From positions 5,654,992-5,718,991 of the forward strand of contig NZ_AP018042.1 of assembly GCF_002356295.1 (NCBI RefSeq): DNA of 64,000 nucleotides, in the 5' to 3' direction. The stretch's first letter is position 1; every line of letters starts with the position of its first letter. Positions 17,287 to 26,222 of this stretch are shown here, one piece after another. Origin of the DNA: Labilibaculum antarcticum. Its GTDB lineage: Bacteria > Bacteroidota > Bacteroidia > Bacteroidales > Marinifilaceae. The notes under the pieces are model-generated. The model worked only from the letters and a program-made list of their open reading frames with translations. It was not told the origin of the DNA and ran no database searches. A program made the translations under genes and the position numbers.

Positions 17287-19539
17287 TTATAGAGTTGTTT
17301 TTTTATTTTTGAGAAAAAATTCTAGTTCGCCTCCTTGGATTATTGTTTTGTGAGTAATGAAATAAGAGTTTTGTTTCTTTCCATTAATCATCATTTTATC
17401 AATAAACAAATCGCCTTTATTCTTGCGATGTGTAAGAATTTCGAATGATTTTCCTTTGTGAAATTCAGGATCTAATTCAATTGAAATTTTATCGAATACA
17501 GGGCTTGTAATTGCATAATCGGTATTGCCCGGACAAACAGGATAAATTCCCATCATGCTGTAAACGATCCATGCAGATAAGGTTCCACAATCGTCATTAC
17601 CAGGAATGCCATCAGGAGCATTTTTGTAATAGGTATCGATTAATCGGCGAACTTCTTTTTGTGTTCTCCACTCTTCGCCTTTGGCATAATTGAATAAGTA
17701 TGGATAGTGAATATCTGGTTCATTCGCCATATCGAAAAGCTTATCGTCGAAAACAGATTGTAACTTATTTACAAAATTTGACTTCCCTCCCATTAATTGG
17801 ATCAAACCTTTCACATCATGGGGAACGCAAAAAGCGTACTGCCATGCTGTTCCTTCATGAAAACCTGGACTTGGCTCGAAGTTTTCGCCTTGTTTTGGAT
17901 CAAAATCTTTTAAGAAATCACCATTCTCCAAACGAGGACGAAACATTCCAAATTTGGGATCGAAATATTCTTTGTAACGAAGAGACTGATTCAAGAATTT
18001 CTTGTAATCATCCTTTTTATCAAGAGCCTTGGCGAATTGTGCCAAATTCCAATCGGCTATGTAATATTCCAAAGCATGAGAAACTGAGTTGTCAAACTCC
18101 TCAACTAAAGGCACATATCCATCCGCCAAATAATGATCGATATCTGGGCGCAGCTTGTTATTTTTTCCTGGAGTTGTTGCAGATTTCACCATTGCAGAAT
18201 AGGCAGCTTCTACATCAAAATCTTTTAATCCACGCAAGTATGAATCTACAATTACAGGAATGGCTGGATCGCCTTCCATAACGTGTGTTTCTTTACTATT
18301 CAGCTCCCATTTTGGCAACCATCCGCTTTCCTTGTACATGTCGACCATAGATCGAACCATGTCCTGTTGTTCCTGAGGATATAACAAAGCCATTAATGGG
18401 TGGAAATTTCGATAAGTATCCCATAAAGAAAATACGGTATAACGATTGCAATCATTGGTCTCACGAATCTCGAAAGATTCCATTGCCGGATATTGTCCGT
18501 TGACATCGTTTATGATGTTTGGATGAATTTGAGTGTGATACAATGCTGTATAGAAAATGGTTTTCTGATCATTGGTTCCGCCTTCTACTTTTACCCGACT
18601 CAAAGTGCTATTCCATTCCTGTTTGGCTTGCAATCTGGTTTTTTCAAAATCAAACTGATTCGATTCTGCTTCTAAATTCATTCTTGCATTGGCAATACTT
18701 ACGTAGGATACTCCAACTTCAGCAATTATTTGTTCATCAGTGCTGGTATTGAAAGTGAAATAAGCTCCAATCTCATCGCCAAATAGTTCCTGAGTGTAGT
18801 TTTTGTAATACTTGAATTGTCCATCGGTATCGCTCCAGGCAGATTCCGCTTTCATTTCCGGCATTTTTTTCCAAACACCAAATTCTTCTGCTTTTTTGCT
18901 GAAGCGGGCCACAAAATAAACCGGACGTTCCGAACCATCGTTATAACAAAAACTTCCCGTCATTCGAGAACCTTCAATTTCCTGATTGTTTACAATTCGA
19001 ACCTTTGCACCCGTTTCATTGGATAGACCCAAACCTAAATTTAAAAGAATATTCGATTTCCCTTTTGGAAAAGTATAGCGACTAATTCCTGTTCTTTTTG
19101 TAGAACTTAACTCGGCTTTAACTCCATATTTTTCTAAATCGGTGGCGTAATATCCAGGACTTGCCACCTGATTTTTTAGGATCGAGCCGTACTCTTTATG
19201 ATCTGCATTCACCTCTCCTATGGTTGGCATCAATAAAATAACGCCCAAATCGGGACAACCAACACCACTCAGGTTTACATGTGAAAATCCGGTAAGGAAA
19301 GAATTATCCCAGGAATATGGTGTTGACCACCATCGGGCATCCTTATCGTAGGTATTCAAATCAGATCCTGAAACATTAAAAGGACTTACGGAAACCATTC
19401 CTCGTGGTACAATTGCGCCAGGATTTGTGGTACCAAAATTAGTCGTTCCAATAAATGGATTTACGTAATCGGTAAATTGTGCAAAACAATTTATACTTAG
19501 AAAAAAAAGAATCAAAATTCCTGATAAGCGCTTCATCAA
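17287..19539 (-). CDS. GH92 alpha-mannosidase (secreted, non-lipoprotein)
   Basis: Calcium-dependent, inverting exo-alpha-mannosidase of family GH92, 750 aa. The N-terminal signal peptide (KRLSGILILFFLSINCFAQ) looks like signal peptidase I type, so the enzyme is probably periplasmic, unlike the two other GH92 proteins here. Family marks are DYVNPFIGTTNFG at the start of the beta-sandwich domain, SLWDTYRNFHPLMALLYP in the (alpha/alpha)6 domain, the probable general acid E562 in HEGTAWQY, and D649/D650 in GNDDCGTLSAW. Three GH92 copies with different active-site neighbourhoods suggest division of labour between alpha-1,2, alpha-1,3 and alpha-1,6 links; which one this cleaves cannot be read. It is preceded by a 235-bp gap in the operon with a GC-rich repeat. 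Confidence 0.93.
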   Translation of the reverse strand: MMKRLSGILILFFLSINCFAQFTDYVNPFIGTTNFGTTNPGAIVPRGMVSVSPFNVSGSDLNTYDKDARWWSTPYSWDNSFLTGFSHVNLSGVGCPDLGVILLMPTIGEVNADHKEYGSILKNQVASPGYYATDLEKYGVKAELSSTKRTGISRYTFPKGKSNILLNLGLGLSNETGAKVRIVNNQEIEGSRMTGSFCYNDGSERPVYFVARFSKKAEEFGVWKKMPEMKAESAWSDTDGQFKYYKNYTQELFGDEIGAYFTFNTSTDEQIIAEVGVSYVSIANARMNLEAESNQFDFEKTRLQAKQEWNSTLSRVKVEGGTNDQKTIFYTALYHTQIHPNIINDVNGQYPAMESFEIRETNDCNRYTVFSLWDTYRNFHPLMALLYPQEQQDMVRSMVDMYKESGWLPKWELNSKETHVMEGDPAIPVIVDSYLRGLKDFDVEAAYSAMVKSATTPGKNNKLRPDIDHYLADGYVPLVEEFDNSVSHALEYYIADWNLAQFAKALDKKDDYKKFLNQSLRYKEYFDPKFGMFRPRLENGDFLKDFDPKQGENFEPSPGFHEGTAWQYAFCVPHDVKGLIQLMGGKSNFVNKLQSVFDDKLFDMANEPDIHYPYLFNYAKGEEWRTQKEVRRLIDTYYKNAPDGIPGNDDCGTLSAWIVYSMMGIYPVCPGNTDYAITSPVFDKISIELDPEFHKGKSFEILTHRKNKGDLFIDKMMINGKKQNSYFITHKTIIQGGELEFFLKNKKTTL

Positions 19540-19579
19540 GTTGGGTTTTGTTAGGTTGTAATTCTAAATTAAAATAATA

Positions 19580-19620
19580 CCGAACGGGAACTGAGCTAGC
19601 CAAGCACTTCCCCGAACGGG
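19580..19620. repeat. GC-rich REP-like element inside the PUL operon
   Basis: CCGAACGGG occurs twice (19580-19588 and 19612-19620). Between them GGGAA (19586-19590) pairs with TTCCC (19608-19612) around a GCTAGC core. It sits in the 235-bp spacer between GH97 and GH92, in very AT-rich surroundings. It could fold in the operon mRNA or be a dispersed repeat; copy number elsewhere is unknown. Confidence 0.4.
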
Positions 19621-19774
19621 TTCTAATTTCTAATCTATAAGTCAAATAAAAGCTTTAAGGATTAAAAGCAGATTAATTTTAAGATTAATCACTCGTTTCA
19701 TTCATTAATCCATCTGAAAATAACGAATTACCAAAGACTTACTCTCACAACTATCCCTAGTTGGTTGTTCTAAC

Positions 19775-21784
19775 TTACTTTTTAAATTCTCTAATTTCGA
19801 TAGCCTGTCCTCCACTGTTTTGCATCTTCACATGCAAACTTGTTCTAGTATCTACTGCTTTTTTAGAGATTTTTATTTCGGTTGGATTATCACTTAAGGA
19901 TGTGTTTTCTGTATCCGCATAAATGGTCGCAACATACTTTTTATCTGCATCTAAAAAGCTCAAATCTAAATCAATTTCTCTTGCATTTTCATCGGTGATT
20001 GCACCGACGTACCAATTCGAACCTTTCCGACGGGCAACAGCATACACATCCCCAATTTCGGCTTCCAGCACTTTAGATTCTTCGAAATCTGCCGGCAGAT
20101 TCTCAAAAAACTGAAAAGCTGGCTGACCTTCGTAATTGCTCACCAAATCGGAAGCCATTTGCAAAGGACTGTACAAACAAACCCACAAAGCTAACTGCTT
20201 GGCTAAGGTTGTATTCACACGGGAATTTCCTTTATCGTTGCTATTCCATTTGGTATATTCCTTGCGGTTTTTGTACAAAATATCAAAAGTTCCCGGCGTA
20301 TAGTCAATTGGTCCTCCCAAACAACGTGTAAATGGTAGTATTAAATGATGCTCTGGCGGATTTCCTTCACTCCATCCGTTCCACTCCATGCCTCGCGCAC
20401 CTTCCCTTGTCATCATATTTGGATAGGTTCGACTTATTCCTGTCGCTTTTATCGGTTCATGCGCATCAAGCATTAATTGATATTTGGCTGCAGTCTCCAC
20501 TACTTTTCGATAATGTTGAACCATTTTTTGTCCGTGATGAAACTGTCCATTGGGAATTGGCCCGGCATATCCTGTTTTTACCACTCGAATTCCATTAACA
20601 TGTAGTTTCATGAATGCATCATCCATACTTTCTTCGTAAAAAATATAATCGCCACCCGTTTCGTGATGACCTATTAATTCTACGTCTTTTGACTTTGCAT
20701 ACTTCACAATTTCATCAAAATCAAAATCAGGATAAGGAGTTATTTGATCGAATGCTTTTGGATTTCCCCAATTTTCCCAACCTGTGTTCCAACCTTCCGC
20801 TAAAACTGCCTGCACATTGTTTTTTGAGGCGAAATCGATGTATTTTTTCATATTTGCGGTTGTCGCACCATGTATTGGTCCAGGAGTCCAGGTTTCTACC
20901 CCCAAATGCATTCCCCACCAGATACCTATGTACTTCATAGGTTCAATCCATTCTGTATTGGGTAATGCGCAAGGCTCATTCAAATTCTGAATCAAATTTG
21001 ATTCTACCAAGCCTGCTGCATTTTTGCAAAGCATCACGGTTCTCCATGGAGACAGCAATGATTTTTTTGCTTTTACCTTCACTCCATCGGGCCACGGAAC
21101 TAAATTCGCTTGAAAATTAGTAGTCCCCGTATTCTTCAAAGTCATTCCAGCATAATTAGTCAGATTCGCTTCATGGATACTCACGTAATAACCCGATTCC
21201 ATTTTCACAGTGATGGGTGTATTCGCATCGGGCACTTCGCTTAATTTGGTAGTTCGGTAAAGCATTTCGTACGAATCAAAATTGGCAGGGATAGACCATG
21301 CTGTTCCATTTTGCGCAAAGTTGAATTCAGTTAATTCGTCGGTAATATTAATGCTATCAATTCCGTTTTGTTTTGGAATTTCATATCTAAAACCTAAACC
21401 ATCATCAAATAAACGCACATGAACATTCAAATCATTGTTTGCGTGATTTTTTAAGGAAATTATTAACTCATTGTACTTTTCAAGTATCCTTTCATTTGGC
21501 CCCCAAACTGGTTTCCAATTCTCATTCTTTTCATTTCTAACTACATTTAGAATTCTTAAACCATCCGTGAATAAGGAATCTTCACTCAATTCTATCCCTA
21601 ATCTTGAATCAGAGAATATTTGATTTTGATTGGTTTGAAGCTTATAAAACGCCTGCCCATTCTCATTCAATTTCAGATTGAAAGCAATTTCACCATTGGG
21701 TGATAACAACTCAAGGCTTTTACTGGTTTCGCATGCAGAAAATAGCAAGACTGACAGCAATACAACAATTATCATTCTATTCAT
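19775..21784 (-). CDS. GH97 alpha-glucoside hydrolase, inverting (SusB) type, lipoprotein
   Basis: 669-aa GH97 enzyme with a lipoprotein signal (VLLSVLLFSACETS), an N-terminal beta-supersandwich, a (beta/alpha)8 barrel and a C-terminal beta domain. The catalytic glutamates can be placed by spacing. E375 in GHHETGG, E443 in LDAHEP and E467 in ARGMEWNG are 68 and 24 residues apart, against 69 and 24 for E439, E508 and E532 of SusB as I recall them. The position that is the Asp nucleophile in retaining GH97 galactosidases is Gly here (VKTGYAG). The protein is therefore an inverting, probably calcium-dependent, alpha-glucosidase rather than an alpha-galactosidase. It starts 2 bp after the GH65 stop, suggesting a matched pair. 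A glucose cap on a mannose-rich glycan is the simplest target in this locus (inference). Confidence 0.92.
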   Translation of the reverse strand: MNRMIIVVLLSVLLFSACETSKSLELLSPNGEIAFNLKLNENGQAFYKLQTNQNQIFSDSRLGIELSEDSLFTDGLRILNVVRNEKNENWKPVWGPNERILEKYNELIISLKNHANNDLNVHVRLFDDGLGFRYEIPKQNGIDSINITDELTEFNFAQNGTAWSIPANFDSYEMLYRTTKLSEVPDANTPITVKMESGYYVSIHEANLTNYAGMTLKNTGTTNFQANLVPWPDGVKVKAKKSLLSPWRTVMLCKNAAGLVESNLIQNLNEPCALPNTEWIEPMKYIGIWWGMHLGVETWTPGPIHGATTANMKKYIDFASKNNVQAVLAEGWNTGWENWGNPKAFDQITPYPDFDFDEIVKYAKSKDVELIGHHETGGDYIFYEESMDDAFMKLHVNGIRVVKTGYAGPIPNGQFHHGQKMVQHYRKVVETAAKYQLMLDAHEPIKATGISRTYPNMMTREGARGMEWNGWSEGNPPEHHLILPFTRCLGGPIDYTPGTFDILYKNRKEYTKWNSNDKGNSRVNTTLAKQLALWVCLYSPLQMASDLVSNYEGQPAFQFFENLPADFEESKVLEAEIGDVYAVARRKGSNWYVGAITDENAREIDLDLSFLDADKKYVATIYADTENTSLSDNPTEIKISKKAVDTRTSLHVKMQNSGGQAIEIREFKK

Positions 21785-21786
21785 AA

Positions 21787-23820
21787 TTACTCAATCACAT
21801 AAGTTTTTAATTCGGGGCCAACTCCCTTTATGGTTAATTTCTTCCATTGTTTTGGTAAACATGGATTCTTTTGTTCTATTCCATTCTCTGTAAAATGTAA
21901 ACCTCCAAATCCGAAAAGAACTGTTTGCAACATACCGCCAGCACCTGTCGCGAAATATGGATTATTGCTATAAGCAGATTCGGAAAGTGCTCCAAATGGA
22001 GGTCGTTTATTTGGCACATAAGCTTTCTTAAAAAGTTCAAATGCTTTTCCCGGCTCACCCAATCGTGCATACAATACTCCTAAAACAGAATAAGACATGG
22101 CTGGACCTTCCGGAGCAATCTTAGGCTCATAATATTCCAAATCTCTTCTTATTTCTTCGGGTTTAGTAACAATTGCCAAAGGATAGGCCAATAAATTAAC
22201 ATCTGCCTGCTTAATAATCTCCCCATTGTATTCCGCATTCTCTTTGGTAACACCATCCTCGAAATAATTAAACTTCAAACCATTAGCTACATTACCCCAA
22301 AGAGGATTGCTTTCTTTTTTGAGAATTTCTCCCGCCTCAATTGCAAATTGCAAAGCGGTTTTCGCCGATCCATTGGTAAAGGCATTGTCATTGGCATGAT
22401 GATAGAATTCATTTGCCCCGACCACATTATTTATTGAAAAACTACCATCTGCATTTTGCACAGAACGACTAGTCCAAAAATCAGCCACCTCATTCAAAAC
22501 GGGAAATCCCCTTTCCTTCAACCACTCCTTATCTCCTGTAGTTCTGTAGTAATTCCAGAAAGCAATGCCGATATCTGCAGTTATGTGATGTTCAAAAGTT
22601 CCGGTTAAAGCCCAGGTTGGTGTCGCCTCTTCACCTGTATCATCCGATTCCCATGGAAACATGGCACCTGTATAGCCATAATTCTGCGCTTTATTCTTTG
22701 CCATCTCCAGTCTGTCAAATCGGTAATTCAGTAAAGATTTTGCAATTTTCTGATTAAAAACCAAAAGAGGTGGAAACATCCATAATTCAGTATCCCAAAA
22801 TACATGTCCATTATAACCTTGGGCAGATAAACCCATTGGAGCAATGCTCAAATTAGAGTCATCTCTGGCAAAAGAATACAAATGATACAATGCCAAACGA
22901 ATATCTTGCTGAGACTCCAGATCTCCCTCAATTTCAATATCACCTTTCCACAATTCAGACCAAAGTTCTTTATGACGATTAATCACGGCTTGTTTATTTC
23001 CCAGAAGCTGAAAAATAACCATTCTCTCCGATTCACTCTTCGGATCTTTAAAATCCTGCGATGTACAAACCGATCCAGCCCAAGCAAAATTATACTCTTC
23101 ATCTTTTTTCAGAGATTCAGAAAACCCCACTTCATTGATAAAAGAATTTTTCAAGTTGTGCTTTAAATCTGGTGTTTCTCCTTCAAATATAAATGTTGCA
23201 GTGGTCGCCAAATTATGTTTTCCAAAAGGACTTTTTGCCAGCGTTTGTAAAAGTGGCATTCGCGCATCCAAATCTTTCAATACCCTAAATCCTGAAACAA
23301 CATTTTGATATCCTGCAGGACAAATAATTTGTCCATTCACCTTAACTTCTAATTCCTTTTGCAAGGATTTGATTTTCACATCAACCAATCCTGAATAAGG
23401 CATGCCTCGTAAGGCATATAATGTAAAAGATAGTTCAGCATAATCCTTAAACTGACATGATGTTGTAAACGAGGCTGATTTCATATTCAGCACTTGTTTC
23501 CAATTGGAACAATTTGCAGTAGAAAGCGTGTCTTGATTGACAACTATTTCAATATTTGCGAAATTAATTCCCAACAACACTTTACTGACACCAAATTCCG
23601 ATTCTTTGTCGTAAACATTATTCAGAACGATCGATTTGGTTTCTCCTGGCTCAGCAGAAGGAAGAATTCCCAATCGTCCATTTGCAACAGCAATACCTGT
23701 ATAATTAGAATAGTCATTTGCAACAATCATCCAAGCTGAATTCTCTTGTGCAGATAAGCAATTTCCAAAAAATCCAAAAAACATAGATAACAGTAACAAT
23801 TGTGCCCTAACTCGTATCAT
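21787..23820 (-). CDS. GH65 family hydrolase, alpha-1,2-glucosidase (kojibiose hydrolase) type
   Basis: 677-aa secreted GH65 protein with a signal peptide ending CLSAQ. Family marks are GHVFWDTELWMFPPLL, AMFPWESDDTGEE and the general acid E471 in GANEFYHHANDNAFTN. Most GH65 enzymes are phosphorylases that bind phosphate where hydrolases have a glutamate base. Here E614 (in ALSESAYSNN) lies 143 residues after E471. In the Flavobacterium johnsoniae alpha-1,2-glucosidase FjGH65A the pair, as I recall, is E472 and E616. Near-identical numbering and an exported location argue for a hydrolase acting on Glc-alpha-1,2-Glc. It is coupled with the GH97 gene (2-bp gap). The outermost glucose of Glc3Man9 N-glycans has this linkage, but alpha-1,2-branched glucans are an alternative. 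Confidence 0.88.
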   Translation of the reverse strand: MIRVRAQLLLLSMFFGFFGNCLSAQENSAWMIVANDYSNYTGIAVANGRLGILPSAEPGETKSIVLNNVYDKESEFGVSKVLLGINFANIEIVVNQDTLSTANCSNWKQVLNMKSASFTTSCQFKDYAELSFTLYALRGMPYSGLVDVKIKSLQKELEVKVNGQIICPAGYQNVVSGFRVLKDLDARMPLLQTLAKSPFGKHNLATTATFIFEGETPDLKHNLKNSFINEVGFSESLKKDEEYNFAWAGSVCTSQDFKDPKSESERMVIFQLLGNKQAVINRHKELWSELWKGDIEIEGDLESQQDIRLALYHLYSFARDDSNLSIAPMGLSAQGYNGHVFWDTELWMFPPLLVFNQKIAKSLLNYRFDRLEMAKNKAQNYGYTGAMFPWESDDTGEEATPTWALTGTFEHHITADIGIAFWNYYRTTGDKEWLKERGFPVLNEVADFWTSRSVQNADGSFSINNVVGANEFYHHANDNAFTNGSAKTALQFAIEAGEILKKESNPLWGNVANGLKFNYFEDGVTKENAEYNGEIIKQADVNLLAYPLAIVTKPEEIRRDLEYYEPKIAPEGPAMSYSVLGVLYARLGEPGKAFELFKKAYVPNKRPPFGALSESAYSNNPYFATGAGGMLQTVLFGFGGLHFTENGIEQKNPCLPKQWKKLTIKGVGPELKTYVIE

Positions 23821-23860
23821 ATCTCTTGTTTTTAGCTTGATTTATCTTTTTCATATAAGA

Positions 23861-23890
23861 AAGGCCCACAAACTCATGTTTGCAAGCCTT
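23861..23890 (-). other. Intercistronic hairpin between the GH92 and GH65 genes
   Basis: AAGGC (23861-23865) pairs with GCCTT (23886-23890), and CAAAC (23869-23873) pairs with GTTTG (23878-23882). This gives a stem with an internal loop in the 103-bp spacer. It could be a weak terminator or an mRNA-processing or stability element. Confidence 0.4.
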
Positions 23891-23923
23891 CCATTATATT
23901 TGATATGCTAATATCATTCTTTT

Positions 23924-26215
23924 TTATTTACTCATCGAATATGGAAAACTATCTTCAGTAGTACCCCTTTCTTTATTCGGTTCTGCCGACATATTAAATT
24001 CAAGATTTCCCCCGTTTAAAATATCATTGTGCTTTATGAAATTCGCTCCATATGCCTCACCGTTTAACTTGATATCATTCACAAAAACATGATCTGATGA
24101 ATTATCAGTACTTGTAATTGTAAAGGTCTTTCCATTTTCAAGACTTAAAGTAATTTTATCGAAAAGCGGAGAACCAAAAACATATTCATCGGTTCCAGGA
24201 CAAACAGGATAAAAGCCCATTGAACTGAAAACATACCAGGCAGAAGTTTGTCCGTTATCCTCATCACCACAGTAACCATCGGCTTGCGGAGTATATAATC
24301 TGTCCATCACCTCACGAACTCTTACTTGTGATTTCCATGGCTGACCTGCAAAGTTATACAGATAGATCATGTGCTGAATCGGTTGATTACCATGTGCATA
24401 ATTTCCCATGTTCGCAATCTGCATTTCGCGAATCTCGTGGATTACTCCACCATAATAAGAATCGTCGAATTTGGGAGGCATCTCGAAAACACCATCCAAA
24501 GTAGAAATGAACTTTTCTTTTCCACCCATCAAGTCGATTAGGCCATTTACATCCTGAAATACCGACCAGGTATAATGTAGGCTGTTTCCTTCAGTAAAAG
24601 CATCTCCCCATTTTAAAGGGTTGAACGGAGACTGAAATGTTCCATCTTCATTCTTCCCTCTCATCAAACCTGATTCCTTATCGAATACATTCTTGTAGTT
24701 TTGAGCTCTTTTTTCAAATAAATCGATTTCCGCTTGAGGTCGGCCCAATTCCTTAGCTAATTTCCAAATACAGAAATCCGCGTAAGCGTACTCTAATGTT
24801 CTGGCAGCATTCTCATTGATATTCACATCATAAGGGACATAGCCTAATTCATTGTAATAATCTGCTCCGTAACGGCCTACAGAAGTTATCTCTTCATTGT
24901 ATCCTTTCGTATTCTTAAGGATAGCTTCGTACAATGTTTCAATATCATATCCGCGAATTCCTTTTAAGTAAGAATCGGCAATTAAAGAAGCCGAATTCGA
25001 ACCAATCATGCATCCTCTGTGACCAGGACTCGCCCACTCAGGTAACCAACCACTCTCTTTGTAAGTGTTTGCTAATCCTTCCATAATCTGAGCATTAATA
25101 TCAGGATACATTAGTGTGAAAAATGGAAAGACTGCCCGGAATGTATCCCAAAAGCCATTATCTGTAAACATATAGCCGGGCAGTACCTTACCATTGTAAG
25201 GGCTGTAATGAATTACTTCATTATTAGCGTTAATTTCATGAAACTTGCGAGGGAATAACAGTACTCTGTACAAGCAAGAATAAAATGTTTTTAGTTGATC
25301 ATCGGTTCCACCTTCCACTTTAATTCGGGAAAGTTCCTTTTCCCAAGCCATTTCAGCATCGGTTAAAACCTTATCAAAATTTTTCTTTCCAATTTCTCGG
25401 TCCAAATTCAATTGTGCCTGCTCAGGACTTATAAAAGACGAAGCCACTTTCACATGAACTTCCTCTCCTTTTTGAGTTTTAAATCCAATGATGGCACCAA
25501 CATGCTCTCCGCTTGCTTTCAGTGAATTTTCAGTTAACTGATCTCCATTCCAGGTATGTGTCAACTCAAATTCTTTATCGAATTCGGCAACAAAGTAGTT
25601 GTGGAAGTTATCAGGAACACCACCACTGTTATTTCTGCAATAGCCAATTATTTTTCTTTCTTTCGGAAGAATTGTGACTTCAGATCCTTTAAAAAACCCA
25701 TCCAATAAAATGTAGGATGATTCATTTTCCGGAAAAGTAAAGCGAAAAATAGCCGCTCGTTCTGTAGGTGTTATTTCGGCGGTAACATCATAGTCCGCCA
25801 GATAAACCTTATAGTAGTTTGGCTTAGAAACTTCAGCTTTATGCGAAAACCAAGATGCTCTTTCGTCCTCTTTAAATTTCAAATCACCAGTGACGGCCAT
25901 CAATGAAAAGGCCGCGTAGTCGTTTATCCACGGACTTGGTTGATGGGTTTGTTTTATTCCTCTTATTTTTTTGGCATCATAAGCATAACACCAACCATTT
26001 CCCATTTCACCCGTCTGTGGTGTCCAAAAATTCATTCCCCAGGGCAATGCAACGGCCGGATAAGTATTTCCATTTGACAAGGAATAGTCTGAATCGGTTC
26101 CCATCAAAGGATTTACAAAATCGACTAAATTCCGTTCCTTACTGATTTCCTTCTCTCCTCCACATGCAGATAAAACCGCAACGAATAACAATAATAATAC
26201 GTTTGCTTTCTTCAT
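23924..26215 (-). CDS. GH92 alpha-mannosidase, lipoprotein
   Basis: Exo-alpha-mannosidase, 763 aa from the ATG at 26215. A longer frame to 26266 would overlap the upstream GH92 gene and bury the signal, so MKKANVLLLLFVAVLSACGGEKE is the better start. The lipobox Cys followed by GGEKE may mark surface export. GH92 segments are DFVNPLMGTDSDYSLSNGNTYPAV, FWDTFRAVFPFFTLMYPD and the catalytic-acid region FTEGNSLHYTWSV. The acidic cluster before the conserved SAW motif reads CGDEDNGQTSAW. The NSLHYTWSVF segment and the DED cluster differ from the other two copies (AWQY with NDD or NED), so its linkage preference probably differs. It starts 7 bp after the upstream GH92 stop. Confidence 0.93.
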   Translation of the reverse strand: MKKANVLLLLFVAVLSACGGEKEISKERNLVDFVNPLMGTDSDYSLSNGNTYPAVALPWGMNFWTPQTGEMGNGWCYAYDAKKIRGIKQTHQPSPWINDYAAFSLMAVTGDLKFKEDERASWFSHKAEVSKPNYYKVYLADYDVTAEITPTERAAIFRFTFPENESSYILLDGFFKGSEVTILPKERKIIGYCRNNSGGVPDNFHNYFVAEFDKEFELTHTWNGDQLTENSLKASGEHVGAIIGFKTQKGEEVHVKVASSFISPEQAQLNLDREIGKKNFDKVLTDAEMAWEKELSRIKVEGGTDDQLKTFYSCLYRVLLFPRKFHEINANNEVIHYSPYNGKVLPGYMFTDNGFWDTFRAVFPFFTLMYPDINAQIMEGLANTYKESGWLPEWASPGHRGCMIGSNSASLIADSYLKGIRGYDIETLYEAILKNTKGYNEEITSVGRYGADYYNELGYVPYDVNINENAARTLEYAYADFCIWKLAKELGRPQAEIDLFEKRAQNYKNVFDKESGLMRGKNEDGTFQSPFNPLKWGDAFTEGNSLHYTWSVFQDVNGLIDLMGGKEKFISTLDGVFEMPPKFDDSYYGGVIHEIREMQIANMGNYAHGNQPIQHMIYLYNFAGQPWKSQVRVREVMDRLYTPQADGYCGDEDNGQTSAWYVFSSMGFYPVCPGTDEYVFGSPLFDKITLSLENGKTFTITSTDNSSDHVFVNDIKLNGEAYGANFIKHNDILNGGNLEFNMSAEPNKERGTTEDSFPYSMSK

Positions 26216-26222
26216 TATAGTA

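Noticed and set aside
17700..18281. 193-aa plus-strand open frame opposite the GH92 gene
   Set aside because: It is antisense to a clearly conserved GH92 domain, with low-complexity composition and no recognisable motif.
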